Counted from the stretch's first letter, positions 38,816 through 51,505 are shown. The stretch: 64,000 nt of DNA from Amia ocellicauda (GCF_036373705.1 NC_089851.1:20955470-21019469), one strand, 5' to 3'. The notes: generated by a model not told the origin, from the letters alone. A program made the numbers and translations.

Positions 38816-39923
38816 GTAAGACTGGATTTTCTTATGATGCTGAATACTATATTACTGTTTGAACATTGTACTGCTTTCAAATCAAACAATGTTGTATTGG
38901 GGGAAACGTATTAACTAATAACTGTTTGTGTAAGGAGTTCATTCATTTATGACAAATCTGACCATTGTGCTGTAGACAATCATTCAAAAACATCAACTAA
39001 ATAATATTGAACCAGCACATGTTTTTCAGCTTATGTTTTTACTTTGTTTTATTCTTTATGTGTTTATGTAAAGCACAGAAGACTGATAAGAGTAATATTT
39101 GAACAAGTTAAAGCTAAAGCATGTTGAAATATGGACTTTAAACTAGGTTTGTGATGTAACAGAAGCATGCACTGTAGGGTAGGACTGGGCAAAAGGTGAG
39201 TGAAATTCTATTAACCTATCTAAACATTTAAAACATTGTGAATATAATGTTTAGTGTTATACAGTTGTCAAAATAGCATAAGAGCTGCCTGTCAAGGAGT
39301 TATACAAACACAGATCTCAATTCTGCTGCAGTATACGGATGTCCTGGACTGAGGACATATGCTTAGCTGCTAGAAAGGGCAAATGCGATCATGAGGGTAA
39401 TCTTTGTGGCATAATATCTGCAGCAACCATAGCTAGTTTCAGAGCAAACCAGACCAATATAACGTTTTTGTTTAGACTTATATTAATAATTAAGATTACA
39501 TTGAAGCTTACATTTGTCTACTCTTTTAAATAAACTTAGGTTGTAGTTAAAAAAATATATTCATATTAAAATAATCATTTTGGAAAGGATTCATATGCTA
39601 TTAATTTTTACCATATGTTAGATTTTCTTTTCTTTTTTTTTATCATGTATGTGACCATGAAATAAAAATGTACAAGCAATTCATATTTGGTGATTTAAAC
39701 ACAGCAGCTTCTTAATTATTTATAAAATAATGTTGAGACAAGGTAACTTGAGTACCTCAGTATCAGTGTCATTGTTTTCTATCAGTCAAATAGAACAAAA
39801 TATCAGTACCATAAATTACTGGGTATACCACTCTGTATAGGATTTTTTTCATAATAATGTTTATTGTATGATGTCATATGATTAATGTTTTACCTAAGTT
39901 TTATCTTTTTTGTTTAATTTCAG

Positions 39924-40148
39924 ATTCCTTCCTCGAATGGAAGACTAACACAGCGGTGTGAATTGGACACATGATGAAATGGACAAGATGACCAAACCCA
40001 TGGGTTAGGACTGGCACCTGCTTATGTTGTCTTGTTCTCTACCTGAAGAAAACAGGGAGCAACCCAACCCTGGCAGCCTGTGAGAGGAATGCAGCAAGAA
40101 CACACATGAAGGCAGACACAGTGTGAACTCAAGAATAAAGCCTGAAAA
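39924..40148 (+). other. xkr9 5' leader rich in short uORFs
   Basis: After the acceptor TTTAATTTCAG the leader carries at least five short upstream ORFs before the main ATG: MED, MMKWTR, MTKPMG, a 19-codon frame starting MLSCSLPEENRE, MQQEHT and MKADTV, each closed by its own stop. Such leaders usually lower translation of the main frame. Start of the exon is inferred from the splice acceptor. Confidence 0.5.
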
Positions 40149-43100
40149 ATGATGTTCTCAAAATGCAGGTTTATCTTCACTATTTTAGGCGTTCTCACTT
40201 ACGCAGTAGACATTGGGACGGATGTCTGGGTCTCTTTTGTGTATTTTATGGAGGGAGATTATTACTGGTTTGTGTTGACTCTTTTATGTGTGTTCAGTGC
40301 AACACTAACTGTTCAGATCTTTAGCTACTCATGGTTTAAAGATGATCAAGATCAAGGTGAAGAGCATGGGATCTCAAGGCATGGAGTCGTTGTGCTACAC
40401 CTACTACAGATGGGGATATTTACAAGGTATGTCTGATTGTTCTGGTCACTTTAAAATGACTTTATGTTATGTCAAACCAGGTGTATATTTGTATACACCA
40501 GGCAAAATCCAAATGACACAGGGAGTACAATTAGATGAGCATGGAGAGAGAGGATCTCTTGTGAGAGGTTTTTGAAAGAAGACTATTTGTAAGGTTATGA
40601 TGGAGCAGTCTTTGGGATGCTTGTTTTATTTATTTATTTATGTTTTTATTTATTGGCAGATGCCCTTATCCAGGTCAACTTAGAGTCAACACAAGCATTA
40701 CATAAGCGCAGTAGTGTAACCAATACAAAGTACAATTTAAGTATTACAGAAGTGCAGAGGTTGAATATTATTCGGTGCTATTGATGTTTTTAACTTACTG
40801 TAGAGCAGACAAAATCAGAACTCTCATCCAAACAAATTACAATTTGAATGGGCAGCCTTTTGTTTGACAGAAGATTCCTCCTTCCTTCACTTGTAGACAA
40901 ATCAAACACTGCAAATAGTTTTTTTTTAATTCCATTGAATGTAGTAAACAAACAATGTTAGTCAGAAAATGTACCTCAGGACACTAACATCTGGATTTAT
41001 ATTATTATTAATAATAATCATAACTTTTAAATAGTCAATATGTATTATTTCAACATAGCTGATGTGTTATTTCACACTTAAATGTAAATGATGTGTTATT
41101 ATTATTAATGATACTTAATAATAATAACATTCCAATGGTCTAATTGGAGAGTTGCTGAGAAAAAACGCCTATGACAGGTTTGAGGTAACTTTCAGAATCC
41201 ACATGACAGCTAGCAGTTCTCAGTACAGTAATTATAATTCCAGAAGTGCAATATAACTACGAGCTATCAGTGTGTGTTAGACAGCCTGCCACTATAGTGG
41301 TCGGGTAAAGGTCATTATTACTGTGTGATCTGTGAAACACATAAAGGTGTGTCTTTAGTTTGTTAACTGTCACTGAAAGTTTTGTTCAGAATAGTGCTTC
41401 ACAGAAAAGCAAATTACATATTTTTCTCCCAATGAAAGCTTACTGCACAGATACAGCAGATATTTCAAGGGAAGTGGTCAGAGATTCAACAGGCTCCCCC
41501 AAACCCCACATTCCCTACTTCAAAACAAGACTTTTACATATAATGGTATATTAGGTTTATTTCCCTGCCTCCCCTCATTATACAATCAATCTGAGCTAAA
41601 AAATAAATTAAAATTAAATATAAAAGTGCATGAGAATTCTTCAAGCTTTTCAAAAATACCAGATTGCATATTTTTACTTACAAAACTTCAAGTTGAAATG
41701 CATGTATATCTCTAATTAAAATTAAATAATGTCATTAATAATGTATTGTGATACCTAACATAGCAACTGGTAATTGAAGCAAGTTGTAATTTGTATCCAC
41801 TGTAAATTCCTTTTTAAAGGTATGGACTGGTTCTTCGCAAGGGCCTGAGAGCAATTCAGCCCAGGCACCACAACAGAGACCAGGACAGAGGAATCGTCCA
41901 TGAAGTGTTTGCTCATGCAACAGATGTGAGCATGCTCAGATTGTTTGAGACTTTCTTGGAGAGTGCCCCCCAGCTCATACTTCAAACTTACATCATCTTG
42001 AAGAACGGCAAAGGAGTTTCCATTCAGTGTAAGTCAAGAGCTGTGTGTATTTGGGTTACGAAACAATCAGTTTTAAAATGAATAAGAAAAGAAAGAAATG
42101 AAAACACAATATATGCAAGATTATATGGAGAATAAAAAACAAGACTTTTTAAATTAAAATTAAATATGAACGATTTGGTAGTAGTACACAGACACACACA
42201 CTCACTCACTCACACACACACCCACACAAAGATATACATTGTTGTTCAAAAGTTCGGGTGTTACAATATATGGAGGTTGCATTAATCAACAACGCACACA
42301 AAGACTGTTGTCTACCAGTAAACAACTTTGACTGTTACTAAGAAGGAAAAACAATAACTGAAATAGCTTGCATAACTTGATATTCAAGGAGTGACATCAA
42401 AAGCATAAGAAACCTTGCCTGTAATTGACAAACCCAGGACTTGAAAAACCCAAAGGGATGAGCAGTGCTCAAGGATAATGTACTTAAGGAGTAGACATAA
42501 CACAAGTGTTGTATTGAGGAAGCAACAGGCAAAAGGCTCGGGTGTTGTCCATCCATCAATAGTACAAAGGTCACATGTGAAATCAGGACTCATAGGATGT
42601 GTTGCAATAGAACCTGTGTTCAATCTGTTATGAGACTAAAATTGGAAAAACATGCACAAGAAAAATAAAACTGGACTATGGAAGAAATAGTCAAAACTGC
42701 TTTGGCCAGACAACTTAAAGTTTTAGTTATCTGATCTAATCAGAGACAGGATGTGAGATGACAAACAACTGCAGTTTATAAAGAGCCAACAATGAAGCAT
42801 GGAGGAGGTTCACTACAGGTTTGGCGGTGTATATACTCAACTGAAAAGTGCTAATAATAGATGGTATAGTGTTGTGGACCAAGGGCCAGATGTTAAAAAA
42901 AAAAGGAACAGGTGTGCAGACAAGCAAAAAAAGGTGGTGTCCAGAAAAACTTAGTTTATTCATAGTCACTGGTTACGAAAAAACGTCCATAAGGAATAAC
43001 AGTTTCTAACAAAACTCAGTCCAAAAAAGAAACAAAAACAAAAGAAACAAAACCCCCACCAACAGGATAACTAATGCCCCACAGCTTCCTAGTCCCAGGT

Positions 43101-46100
43101 TCGCTGTTAACTATACACTCACCTAAAGGATTATTAGGAACACCATACTAATACTGTGTTTGACCCCCTTTCGCCTTCAGAACTGCCTTAATTCTACGTG
43201 GCATTGATTCAACAAGGTGCTGAAAGCATTCTTTAGAAATGTTGGCCCATATTGATAGGATAGCATCTTGCAGTTGATGGAGATTTGTGGGATGCACATC
43301 CAGGGCACGAAGCTCCCGTTCCACCACATCCCAAAGATGCTCTATTGGGTTGAGATCTGGTGACTGTGGGGGCCAGTTTAGTACAGTGAACTCATTGTCA
43401 TGTTCAAGAAACCAATTTGAAATGATTCGACCTTTGTGACATGGTGCATTATCCTGCTGGAAGTAGTCATCAGAGGATGGGTACATGGTGGTCATAAAGG
43501 GATGGACATGGTCAGAAACAATGCTCAGGTAGGCCGTGGCATTTAAACGATGCCCAATTGGCACTAAGGGGCCTAAAGTGTGCCAAGAAGACATCCCCCA
43601 CACCATTACACCACCACCACCAGCCTGCACAGTGGTAACAAGGCATGATGGATCCATGTTCTCATTCTGTTTACGCCAAATTCTGACTCTACCATCTGAA
43701 TGTCTCAACAGAAATCGAGACTCATCAGACCAGGCAACATTTTTCCAGTCTTCAACTGTCCAATTTTGCTGAGCTTGTGCAAATTGTAGCCTCTTTTTCC
43801 TATTTGTAGTGGAGATGAGTGGTGCCCGGTGGGGTCTTCTGCTGTTGTAGCCAATCCACCTCAAGGTTGTACGTGTTGTGGCTTCACAAATGCTTTGCTG
43901 CATACCTCGGTTGTAACGAGTGGTTATTTCAGTCAAAGTTGCTCTTCTATCAGCTTGAATCAGTCGGCCCATTCTCCTCTGACCTCTAGCATCAACAAGG
44001 CATTTTCGCCCACAGGACTGCCGCATACTGGATGTTTTTCCCTTTTCACACCATTCTTTGTAAACCCTAGAAATGGTTGTGCGTGAAAATCCCAGTAACT
44101 GAGCAGATTGTGAAATACTCAGACCGGCCCGTCTGGCACCAACAACCATGCCACGCTCAAAATTGCTTAAATCACCTTTCTTTCCCATTCAGACATTCAG
44201 TTTGGAGTTCAGGAGGTTGTCTTGACCAGGACCACACCCCTAAATGCATTGAAGCAACTGCCATGTGATTGGTTGGTTAGATAATTGCATTAATGAGAAA
44301 TTGAACAGGTGTTCCTAATAATCCTTTAGGTGAGTGTATATGCACCATCCTACCCACTGTAGCACCATCCTACCCACTGTAGCACCATCCTACCCACTGT
44401 AGCACCATCCTACCCACTGTAGCACCATCCTACCCACTGTAGCACCATCCTACCCACTGACTCCTTGGTCCCGCTTTTCTACTATAGTTCACTTAGCCCC
44501 GCCCCCTGGACCAAACCATTAGACAATCATGGTAGCAAGAAAAAAGAGAAATTACACAACCCCATACATTGCCAAAATAATTTTACATAAACTTAACAAC
44601 TTATAATAAAATAGTTTGAAGGAACAACCCTAACCTATGAACTAAGGAAACTACATTCCACACCAAGACCTTAACCACCCCCCCCCCCCCCCATGTCAGT
44701 AATAAGGCGACCTAGGTCTCTAAAGTCCCTTCCTAAGGTGGTCTCTGTAAACCTCCACTGCCTTCCCCAAGATGGCCGCTCCACCACCCCACCCTAGGTA
44801 AGCCTTTGTTTGGGAGGGTTTTTTCAAGCATCTTTAACCGAGGGATTAGCCTGCTCCACCACACATAGTAACTGCAGAAATCCAACATGCTTTTCCTAGT
44901 GGAGTATAACTTAAAATCACAAACTTGATCTTACGGCAAGATAATGATCTTAATGAAACTTATAAACAAAAGAAAGAGGGAGCTGGTATCCTTCATCACA
45001 TGGAATAGTCTCCTCAAAGCCAAGATCTCAACATCACAGGACGGCCAACAAACTAAAATTGAGAACTGGCAAATCAGGATCTCTTGAAAGAAGTATGGAA
45101 CATCGGTCATTGAGGAATAATAACTAGATCGTTCAAAAGTTTACGAGAATAATTTCAGTGGTCTTGATGGAAAAGGGAGGATTAGCTCTGTATTAGTTTA
45201 TATAAAGGTACATTATATAGGGAAGAAAATTGCAATATGAAGGTCTCAACAAGATGTTTCCATCTAATTGGATCTACTGCATCTCTATTCCAGGTTGCAC
45301 TAGCAAAGCTCCTGATTTCATCTTCCCATCTTATATATATATATGAGATAGATATATATAAATATATATGAGATAGATATACAGAGAGATGGGTGGACAG
45401 ATAGGTGACAAAAATGGTAATGTTTTACATGATAAATATAACAATGTGCACTATATTGTTGATCCTAACTGTTCATCATTGACTTTCCAGATGCCACCGT
45501 CCTGACATCTTTACTCAGTATTGCCTGGGCAACTGTTGACTACCAGCGGTGCTTACGGAGATCCTTACATCACAAAAAAGAAATGGCTGCCGGCTTACCA
45601 AGCACTGTGTACTTGCTCTATAAACTCCTCACAGTTACCTCACGTCTGCTGAGCATTACCCTACTGACTCTTTTAAATTACTATTATGCTTTTGCATTGG
45701 CTGCTGTCTGGCTGCTTGGCACAGTTTGGGCTTTCGTGCAAAAAACAGATTTCTGTACATCTAAGCACTTAGAAGTACTTTACCGGTTTGTTATTGGACT
45801 AATTCTTATTTTCACATATTTCAACATCAAGGACCAAAACACAAAAACATCAGTGATCATTTATTATGTGTTCCAAGTATTACAAACATCTGTCATTCTT
45901 GTGTTAGTCTTCTTTTTAAATCCATCACCTGCCTATGTCTTGCCGATTAGCATCACAATAGGATCAACTTTATCTCTGGGAGTTATCTTCCTCATCCTGT
46001 ACTACAAGTTCTTACACCCTCAGAATTATGGTGCCAGAGAAGCTGATGAAATTGATGGGCTTGACAGACCGAAAACACCCCGAATTCATAAATTCATACA

Positions 46101-46107
46101 TCAATAA
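40149..46107 (+). CDS. xkr9: XKR9, XK-related protein 9 (caspase-activated phospholipid scramblase)
   Basis: XKR9 is a plasma-membrane scramblase that exposes phosphatidylserine after caspase cleavage of its C-terminal tail. Three coding exons: 40149-40426 (LTYAVDIGTDVWVSFVYF, FSYSWFKDD), 41820-42028 (VSMLRLFETFLESAPQLILQ) and 45491-46107 (SIAWATVDYQRCLRRSL, GLILIFTYFNIKDQNTK, LPISITIG). GT-AG introns, phases 2 and 1, total 1104 bp, 367 aa; human is 373. Several hydrophobic membrane segments are evident. The tail has DEID followed by Gly (residues 348-351), matching the caspase site of mammalian XKR9, so apoptosis-triggered activation is probably conserved. Two adjacent ATGs begin the frame; either could start. 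Intron 2 contains a Tc1 remnant, a complete DD36E transposon and a minisatellite, with no effect on the exons. Confidence 0.96.
40625..40740 (+). repeat. diverged fish interspersed repeat in xkr9 intron 1
   Basis: A (TTTA)n run followed by GATGCCCTTATCCAGGTCAA and CTTAGAGTCAACACAAGC. It matches the lactb2 intron-1 copy in order of words but is more diverged. Confidence 0.5.
42360..42850 (+). mobile_element. decayed Tc1 fragment in xkr9 intron 2
   Basis: The plus strand reads TMKHGGGSLQVWRC near 42790-42835, a worn version of the Tc1 transposase motif VKHGGGSIMVWGC. Upstream pieces are frameshifted. Boundaries are approximate and there is no coding potential. Confidence 0.5.
43116..44336 (-). 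mobile_element. Tc1/mariner DD36E element, copy 2 (intact)
   Basis: 1221 bp, TA on both sides (43114-43115, 44337-44338), 29-bp inverted ends as in copies 1 and 3. It lies in xkr9 intron 2, antisense to xkr9, and its right border abuts a 20-bp minisatellite. Confidence 0.96.
43148..44188 (-). CDS. DD36E Tc1 transposase, intact (346 aa)
   Basis: Cut-and-paste transposase. N-terminal helix-turn-helix (SISQSAQLLGFSRTTISRVY), a second DNA-binding helix region (GRLIQADRRATLTEITTRYN), then the catalytic domain: NVAWSDESRF (first Asp), YFQQDNAPCH (second Asp) and [11 protein letters not shown] (Glu). Thirty-six residues separate the second Asp from the Glu, the spacing of the DD36E (Incomer) lineage rather than classical DD34E Tc1. 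It differs from copy 3 at only about six residues (for example SSDDY here, SSDGY there). No stop or frameshift, so it could be functional. Confidence 0.93.
   Translation of the reverse strand: MGKKGDLSNFERGMVVGARRAGLSISQSAQLLGFSRTTISRVYKEWCEKGKTSSMRQSCGRKCLVDARGQRRMGRLIQADRRATLTEITTRYNRGMQQSICEATTRTTLRWIGYNSRRPHRAPLISTTNRKKRLQFAQAQQNWTVEDWKNVAWSDESRFLLRHSDGRVRIWRKQNENMDPSCLVTTVQAGGGGVMVWGMSSWHTLGPLVPIGHRLNATAYLSIVSDHVHPFMTTMYPSSDDYFQQDNAPCHKGRIISNWFLEHDNEFTVLNWPPQSPDLNPIEHLWDVVERELRALDVHPTNLHQLQDAILSIWANISKECFQHLVESMPRRIKAVLKAKGGQTQY
44342..44460. repeat. 20-bp minisatellite, six units
   Basis: Six head-to-tail units of GCACCATCCTACCCACTGTA, identical except the last, which ends CACTGA. It starts three bases after the TA duplication of the DD36E element. 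Length variation between individuals is likely. Confidence 0.97.
44461..45490 (+). other. xkr9 intron 2, 3' part
   Basis: Holds a poly-C run at 44678-44692, a GC-richer stretch to about 44800, and a short AT/GATA-type low-complexity run at 45330-45380. No exon between the minisatellite and exon 3 was found. Confidence 0.5.
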
Positions 46108-46840
46108 CGTCGACATTGTTTTAAAAGTACAAACAGTGCAGTTCATTCATTATTTTCCTTGTTATTAAAAGTAATAGTTTTTAGGACCATTACTAGACAA
46201 ACAAATGTCTTTCCATAGCACTATCATATGCTTTTATGTGGTACAAAAAACAGCTGAAAAAGCCAAGTGTAGAATTAACAGGTATAATACCAGGATTCAT
46301 ACACTTTTAGTGACCATAAATTGTATGTTTATTGGTAACATACTTTGCATCAGTGCAGTGACAGGAGGGTTCACTAGATGGCGCCAGTGTTACAGCCTAC
46401 AGTTGTTCTGATATTTATTAGGTACAACAGAGCGGCTCTGAAATCAGGCTAAAACAATGGCTTATACAGATTTGGTTCAATGAATACTTTAATTTATTAA
46501 AACTTTAAAATGAACAAATAAATAAATGCATTTGTATTTATCTAGTTGTACACCATGATGTATATATATTTAAATGTATGAACTGGATTATTCATTTATT
46601 TATTTGGACAATTAAAGAATATATTTACTTATGTGTACATTTGAGGATTTCATTTTATATTGAACATTGTATTTTGACATTTCTGCTTGGACTGACATTT
46701 CCTGTTTTTCATTTCTCCTTTGCTTTAATGTTTTATAGATGCAAAGACATATATCTGTTAAAGTAGGTAGACATTTATATCACTGGCTATATTTTTCAAA
46801 GCTCAAATGGACAAATAAAAGAAAATAATAAATTAATAAA
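46108..46840 (+). other. xkr9 3' UTR (approximate)
   Basis: AT-rich sequence after the xkr9 stop with several AATAAA signals (46514, 46814 and 46835), the last two close together and a plausible poly(A) site. A CTCF-like motif lies at 46371-46387. Confidence 0.45.
46371..46387 (+). promoter_or_regulatory. CTCF-like motif downstream of xkr9
   Basis: TCACTAGATGGCGCCAG fits the CTCF core CCASYAGRKGGCGC except for its first base. Occupancy is inferred. Confidence 0.4.
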
Positions 46841-49731
46841 GCCACATTTTAGAAGACACTTCTTATAGAGAAATACACCTATGAACTACTGCTTTAAATT
46901 CAAGCAGGTCTGGCGCACCATGAGAAACATATTGATATGTAGGTGATTTTAGAGAGGATTTAACTCTCAGTTAAATGTATTAAAAGGTTTTAAACAATTA
47001 ACTGTTCTTAGAAGCATAAAACGAGGATTTATATTTGGAAAGACGTGTCACTGTAATTTAATATACAACATCAAACAAGTCTCAATCAGGTTGATATGCA
47101 GATTATATGCTTTTCCTTAGTTTTGTTCCTCGTAACATTCTTCAAAATGGCACAGAATGGGGATTGTTCCGTTTTCAGCAATTTAGCATCACAATAAGAT
47201 TCTTTAAATTATTTTTTGTTTTAACATGTATGATTTTTTGTTACTTATAAAAATGCTTTCTAAGTACATTTACCTGTTCAGCACTAGATGCAGAAACAAA
47301 ATGACCAGTCAAGGACACTCCCCTCCTTCCACTGTATCTGCGGTGAATAGTGACAGCCCCGCAGCTCCACACCTTTTTGATAAATAGAGGACAGGGTAAC
47401 TTAAACAGACTATACTATTTCAAAATTAGTTCATTTTTTAAAATTGGCATATTCATAAATCATCAATGTCATGCTTAAATAGGACCAAGTAGAAAAAGAA
47501 ACAAAGAGTCTGATTTTACGAATGGCTTGATATATAAACCTGGTGAGTTTAATTTATGGTCTGCCCCTGCTTACAGCACACACATGATTAACATAGGTGT
47601 TTCTTGCTTGTTCCATGACCTAACATTTCCCTTTATAAAACAAACAGAGCAAACTTAGTTTAGGGGTAATCTGTGAGCAGAGGACTTGGGGCAGCATAAT
47701 AAATAGCTTTGAATAAAATGAAATGAAGAGCCCATTTTTATTCTTATTACAATATTATATATATTACAATTGAAATGACAATTTACTTATTTCATCAAAC
47801 TGTCTGCATTTTGTCTTAAAATAAGCATTTTAATTTACATAACCTTTACAGAATGTTTATTTCTTTTTCTTTGGATTTAAATAACAAGTTAAATTTAGAG
47901 TTTCCTGAACATGATCATATTGCTGCTGCATGCTGTAAGTCCAGGGTCATTACATCTTGATTGTTATAGGAAATAACACATTATTCAGAGGAATAAATCA
48001 GGAATAAGCAGTGTTAATGGGGATTTATGTAAGTCAAAGCATTCCTACTGTAATAAAGTTGAAATATGAATCCTTAATATTTCAATGTCAATATGTGTCT
48101 GCACATCCTGCATTCATTTTGCAAAATGTTATTTTCCAGGTCAAACATTTTAAGGATTTATACACATGCAACTTTCATAACTGTCCTATAATTAAATCCA
48201 TCACCATCAGAGGACATCAGTTGAACACCTAGCATGAGTCCTGCTCTGGTTTCCATTGTCTGGAGTCAGTGTCTGCTCTGGACTTTAGAATTTGCACATA
48301 ATGAGACACTGAGGTCAGTGTGGATGTGACGCTACATATTCTGCTAACGTCTCTCAGCTTTAAACCAGGTGCATTTTCATATTCATAAAACCCTCTGCAT
48401 TTTAAACTGCAACAAAATATTTTGCAAACTGAACATGGGATATAATAACACACATGGAAACTGACATTAATATTTATACATTGTTCCATTGGTAGCCATT
48501 CAACTTTTAAATGGCTATAGATCCAGCTATTGAAAGAAGAAATTGTAAAGGAAGAATTTGGTAATGTAGTTATTGTAGTAATTATTGTGGCAAGAAGTAA
48601 AAAATGTAAAATACACCACTGTCTCCAGTCCTGCTGGTAGTGGTTTAGAAAACTATCTTCCAAAGACATTTAAAAAAATGTAATCAAAAGTGCACATTAG
48701 ATACATACCACATTTGACCTAGCAGGTCTTCCAATTAAAAAATAAATACATAGATGAGGGAAGAAACACTGGATGTTTCAGAGTAATTTCTAAGTTAATT
48801 TTAAGATAACAAACTAATTTAATTTTGTTTTGACTACCGTCAAAATATTGTGGAAGCCAAAAAGGAGAATTCAACACAGCGTTTCCTCTGGGATATTTAT
48901 ATCAAGGCTGACATCTGGGGATGCTGGTGAGCTCACCTGCAAAGCATGCTGATGGACCACAGATTCATGAAACAGTAGTTGGATTTCAAATAAACACAGA
49001 GATTTTCACTTTGAGTCCAGTGCTCCTTTACTTGTTTATTTAAAAGAGCACTTAACTTTCATCGAACAGTTGTCTTCTGTCAGGAGCACTCTATAAAACT
49101 ACAAGTTTTAATGAAGAAAGTGGTCAGTGGTAAACCACTAGAAGGTTGTTACAATCTAGTGTTGGGTTTCCAGTTTTGCTTTTATACTTCTCAATGACCC
49201 AGGCATATTTCTTTCAATAAATTTATTTTATTTTTTAAAAGAAGGATCTCTTGTTTACTTTCCACAGCCTGTTAATATTGCAAGTTGTTTCCATATTCCT
49301 GCCACCTTCCTGCTCGCAGAGTTGCTCTGATCAAGCAGCTTTGTGGCTCATGTGGTTGTCTTGGGATGGAAAAGTTGGTTAAATAGCTGGACCAGAAGTA
49401 TCTCTGCCATGACAAGCCAAGACAAGTCTAAAATCAAAACTCTGCGGTGGGTCAGCCACCTGTAGGGAGGATGCATGCTTTAGATCTTTATTAGAAATAA
49501 AAAAAATAAAGATTTCATTGGGAGATGATGGATTCTTCCACCAGCATACATTTCCAAGATTTCAGTCAGCTTATAATGCTTAAAATGCCAGTATCACGTT
49601 TATAGTTTAGAACAATTTCAGTTTCTCCCCCCCTTCCTGTGCTTCAGATGTACTTGAAATTCCCATTTTCTATTCACTCAGCTACTCATGCCAACTTGGG
49701 GTTATTTCAGATTTCCTCAGAGCACATTGTC
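46841..49731. other. intergenic, gene-poor
   Basis: AT-rich. A 146-codon open frame on the minus strand at 48229-48669 (starting MSLEDSFLNHYQQDW) has no recognised motif and is probably chance. No transposon is recognised. Confidence 0.4.
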
Positions 49732-51310
49732 CAGCGAGGGAAAAAAAGTATTTGATCACCTGCTGATTTTGTACGTTTGCCCACTGACAAAGAAATGATC
49801 AGTCTATAATTTTAATGGTAGGTGTATTTTAACAGTGAGAGACAGAATAACAACAAAAAAATCCAGAAAAACGCATTTCAAAAAAGTTATAAATTGATTT
49901 GCATGTTAATGAGGGAAATAAGTATTTGACCCCTTCGACTTAGTACTTGGTGGCAAAACCCTTGTTGGCAATCACAGAGGTCAGACGTTTCTTGTAGTTG
50001 GCCACCAGGTTTGCACACATCTCAGGAGGGATTTTGTCCCACTCCTCTTTGCAGATCCTCTCAAAGTCATTAAGGTTTCGAGGCTGACGTTTGGCAACTC
50101 GAACCTTCAGCTCCCTCCACAGATTTTCTATGGGATTAAGGTCTGGAGACTGGCTAGGCCACTCTAGGACCTTAATGTGCTTCTTCTTGAGCCACTCCTT
50201 TGTTGCCTCGGCTGTGTGTTTTGGGTCATTGTCATGCTGGAATACCCATCCACGACCCATTTTCAATGCCCTGGCTGAGGGAAGGAGGTTCTCACCCAAG
50301 ATTTGACGGTACATGGCCCCGTCCATCGTCCCTTTGATGCGGCGCAGTTGTCCTGTCCCCTTAGCAGAAAAAGCATAATGTTTCCACCTCCATGTTTGAC
50401 GGTGGGGATGGTGTTCTTGGGGTCATTCCTCCTCCTCCAAACACGGCGAGATGAGTTGATGCCAAAGAGCTCGATTTTGGTCTCATCTGACCACAACACT
50501 TTCACCCAGTTCTCCTCTGAATCATTCAGATGTTCATTGGCAAACTTCAGACGGGCCTGTACATGTGCTTTCTTGAGCAGGGGGACCTTGCGGGCGCTGC
50601 AGGATTTCAGTCCTTCACGGCGTAGTGTGTTACCAATTGTTTTCTTGGTGACTTTGGTCCCAGCTGCCTTGAGATCATTAACAGGATCCTCCTGTGTAGT
50701 TCTGGGCTGATTCCTCACCGTTCTCATGATCATTGAAACTCCAAGAGGTGAGATCTTGCATGGAGCCCCAGACCGAGGGAGACTGACAGTTATTTTGTGT
50801 TTCTTCCATTTGCGAATAATCGCACCAGCTGTTGTCACCTTCTCACCAAGCTGCTTGGCGATGGTCTTGTAGCCCATTCCAGCCTTGTGTAGGTCTACAA
50901 TCTTGTCCCTGACATCCTTGGACAGCTCTTTGGTCTTGGCCATGGTGGAGAGTTTGGAATCTGATTGATTGATTGCTTTTGTGGACAGGTGTCTTTTATA
51001 CAGGTAACGATCTGAGATTAGGAGCAGTCCCTTTAAGAGAGTGCTCCTAATGTCAGCTTGTTATCTGTATAAAAGACACCTGGGAGCCAGAAATCTTGCT
51101 GAATGATAGGGGATCAAATACTTATTTCCCTCATTAACATGCAAATCAATTGATAACTTTTTTGAAATGTGTTTTTCTGGATTTTGTTGTTGTTATTCTG
51201 TCTCTCACTGTTAAAATACACCTACCATTAAAATTATAGACTGATCATTTCTTTGTCAGTGGGCAAACGTACAAAATCAGCAGGGGATCACATACTTTTT
51301 TCCCTCAGTG
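49732..51310 (-). mobile_element. Tc1/mariner DD34E element, copy 2 (defective)
   Basis: 1579 bp, same family as the element at 23444-25031, with about 200-bp inverted ends. The left flank is TC rather than TA and the left end reads CAGCGAGGG; the right flank is TA. Internal hairpin present near 50986-51082. Confidence 0.93.
49940..50943 (-). pseudogene. Tc1 DD34E transposase broken by a 10-bp deletion
   Basis: Starts [20 protein letters not shown] and is open for about 190 codons of genuine sequence. A 10-bp deletion near 50372 (the words around AAACACCCCCAAAG are shortened relative to copy 1) shifts the frame just after GGGNIML, separating the first catalytic Asp from the rest. The remaining C-terminal frame (49940-50326) still has QHDNDPKH and [11 protein letters not shown]. 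Dead copy. Confidence 0.9.
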
Positions 51311-51500
51311 TATAAAGCCTTAAAAGTTGGAGAGGTAGATGAATAAAATAAATACAGTACAATGCAGAAAAATCCCAATAAAATAACATTATGGAACAAA
51401 ACAATACATACATTTGAAGAGAAATATTTAAACAGGTTTAACTGAGTTGTTACTAATCATTTATGTCTAATTAGAAGTTACAATTAATATCATGATAAAT

Positions 51501-51505
<5 letters not shown>

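Noticed and set aside
44341..44460. CRISPR-like array of 20-bp units
   Set aside because: Units are directly adjacent with no spacers and the genome is eukaryotic; it is a minisatellite.
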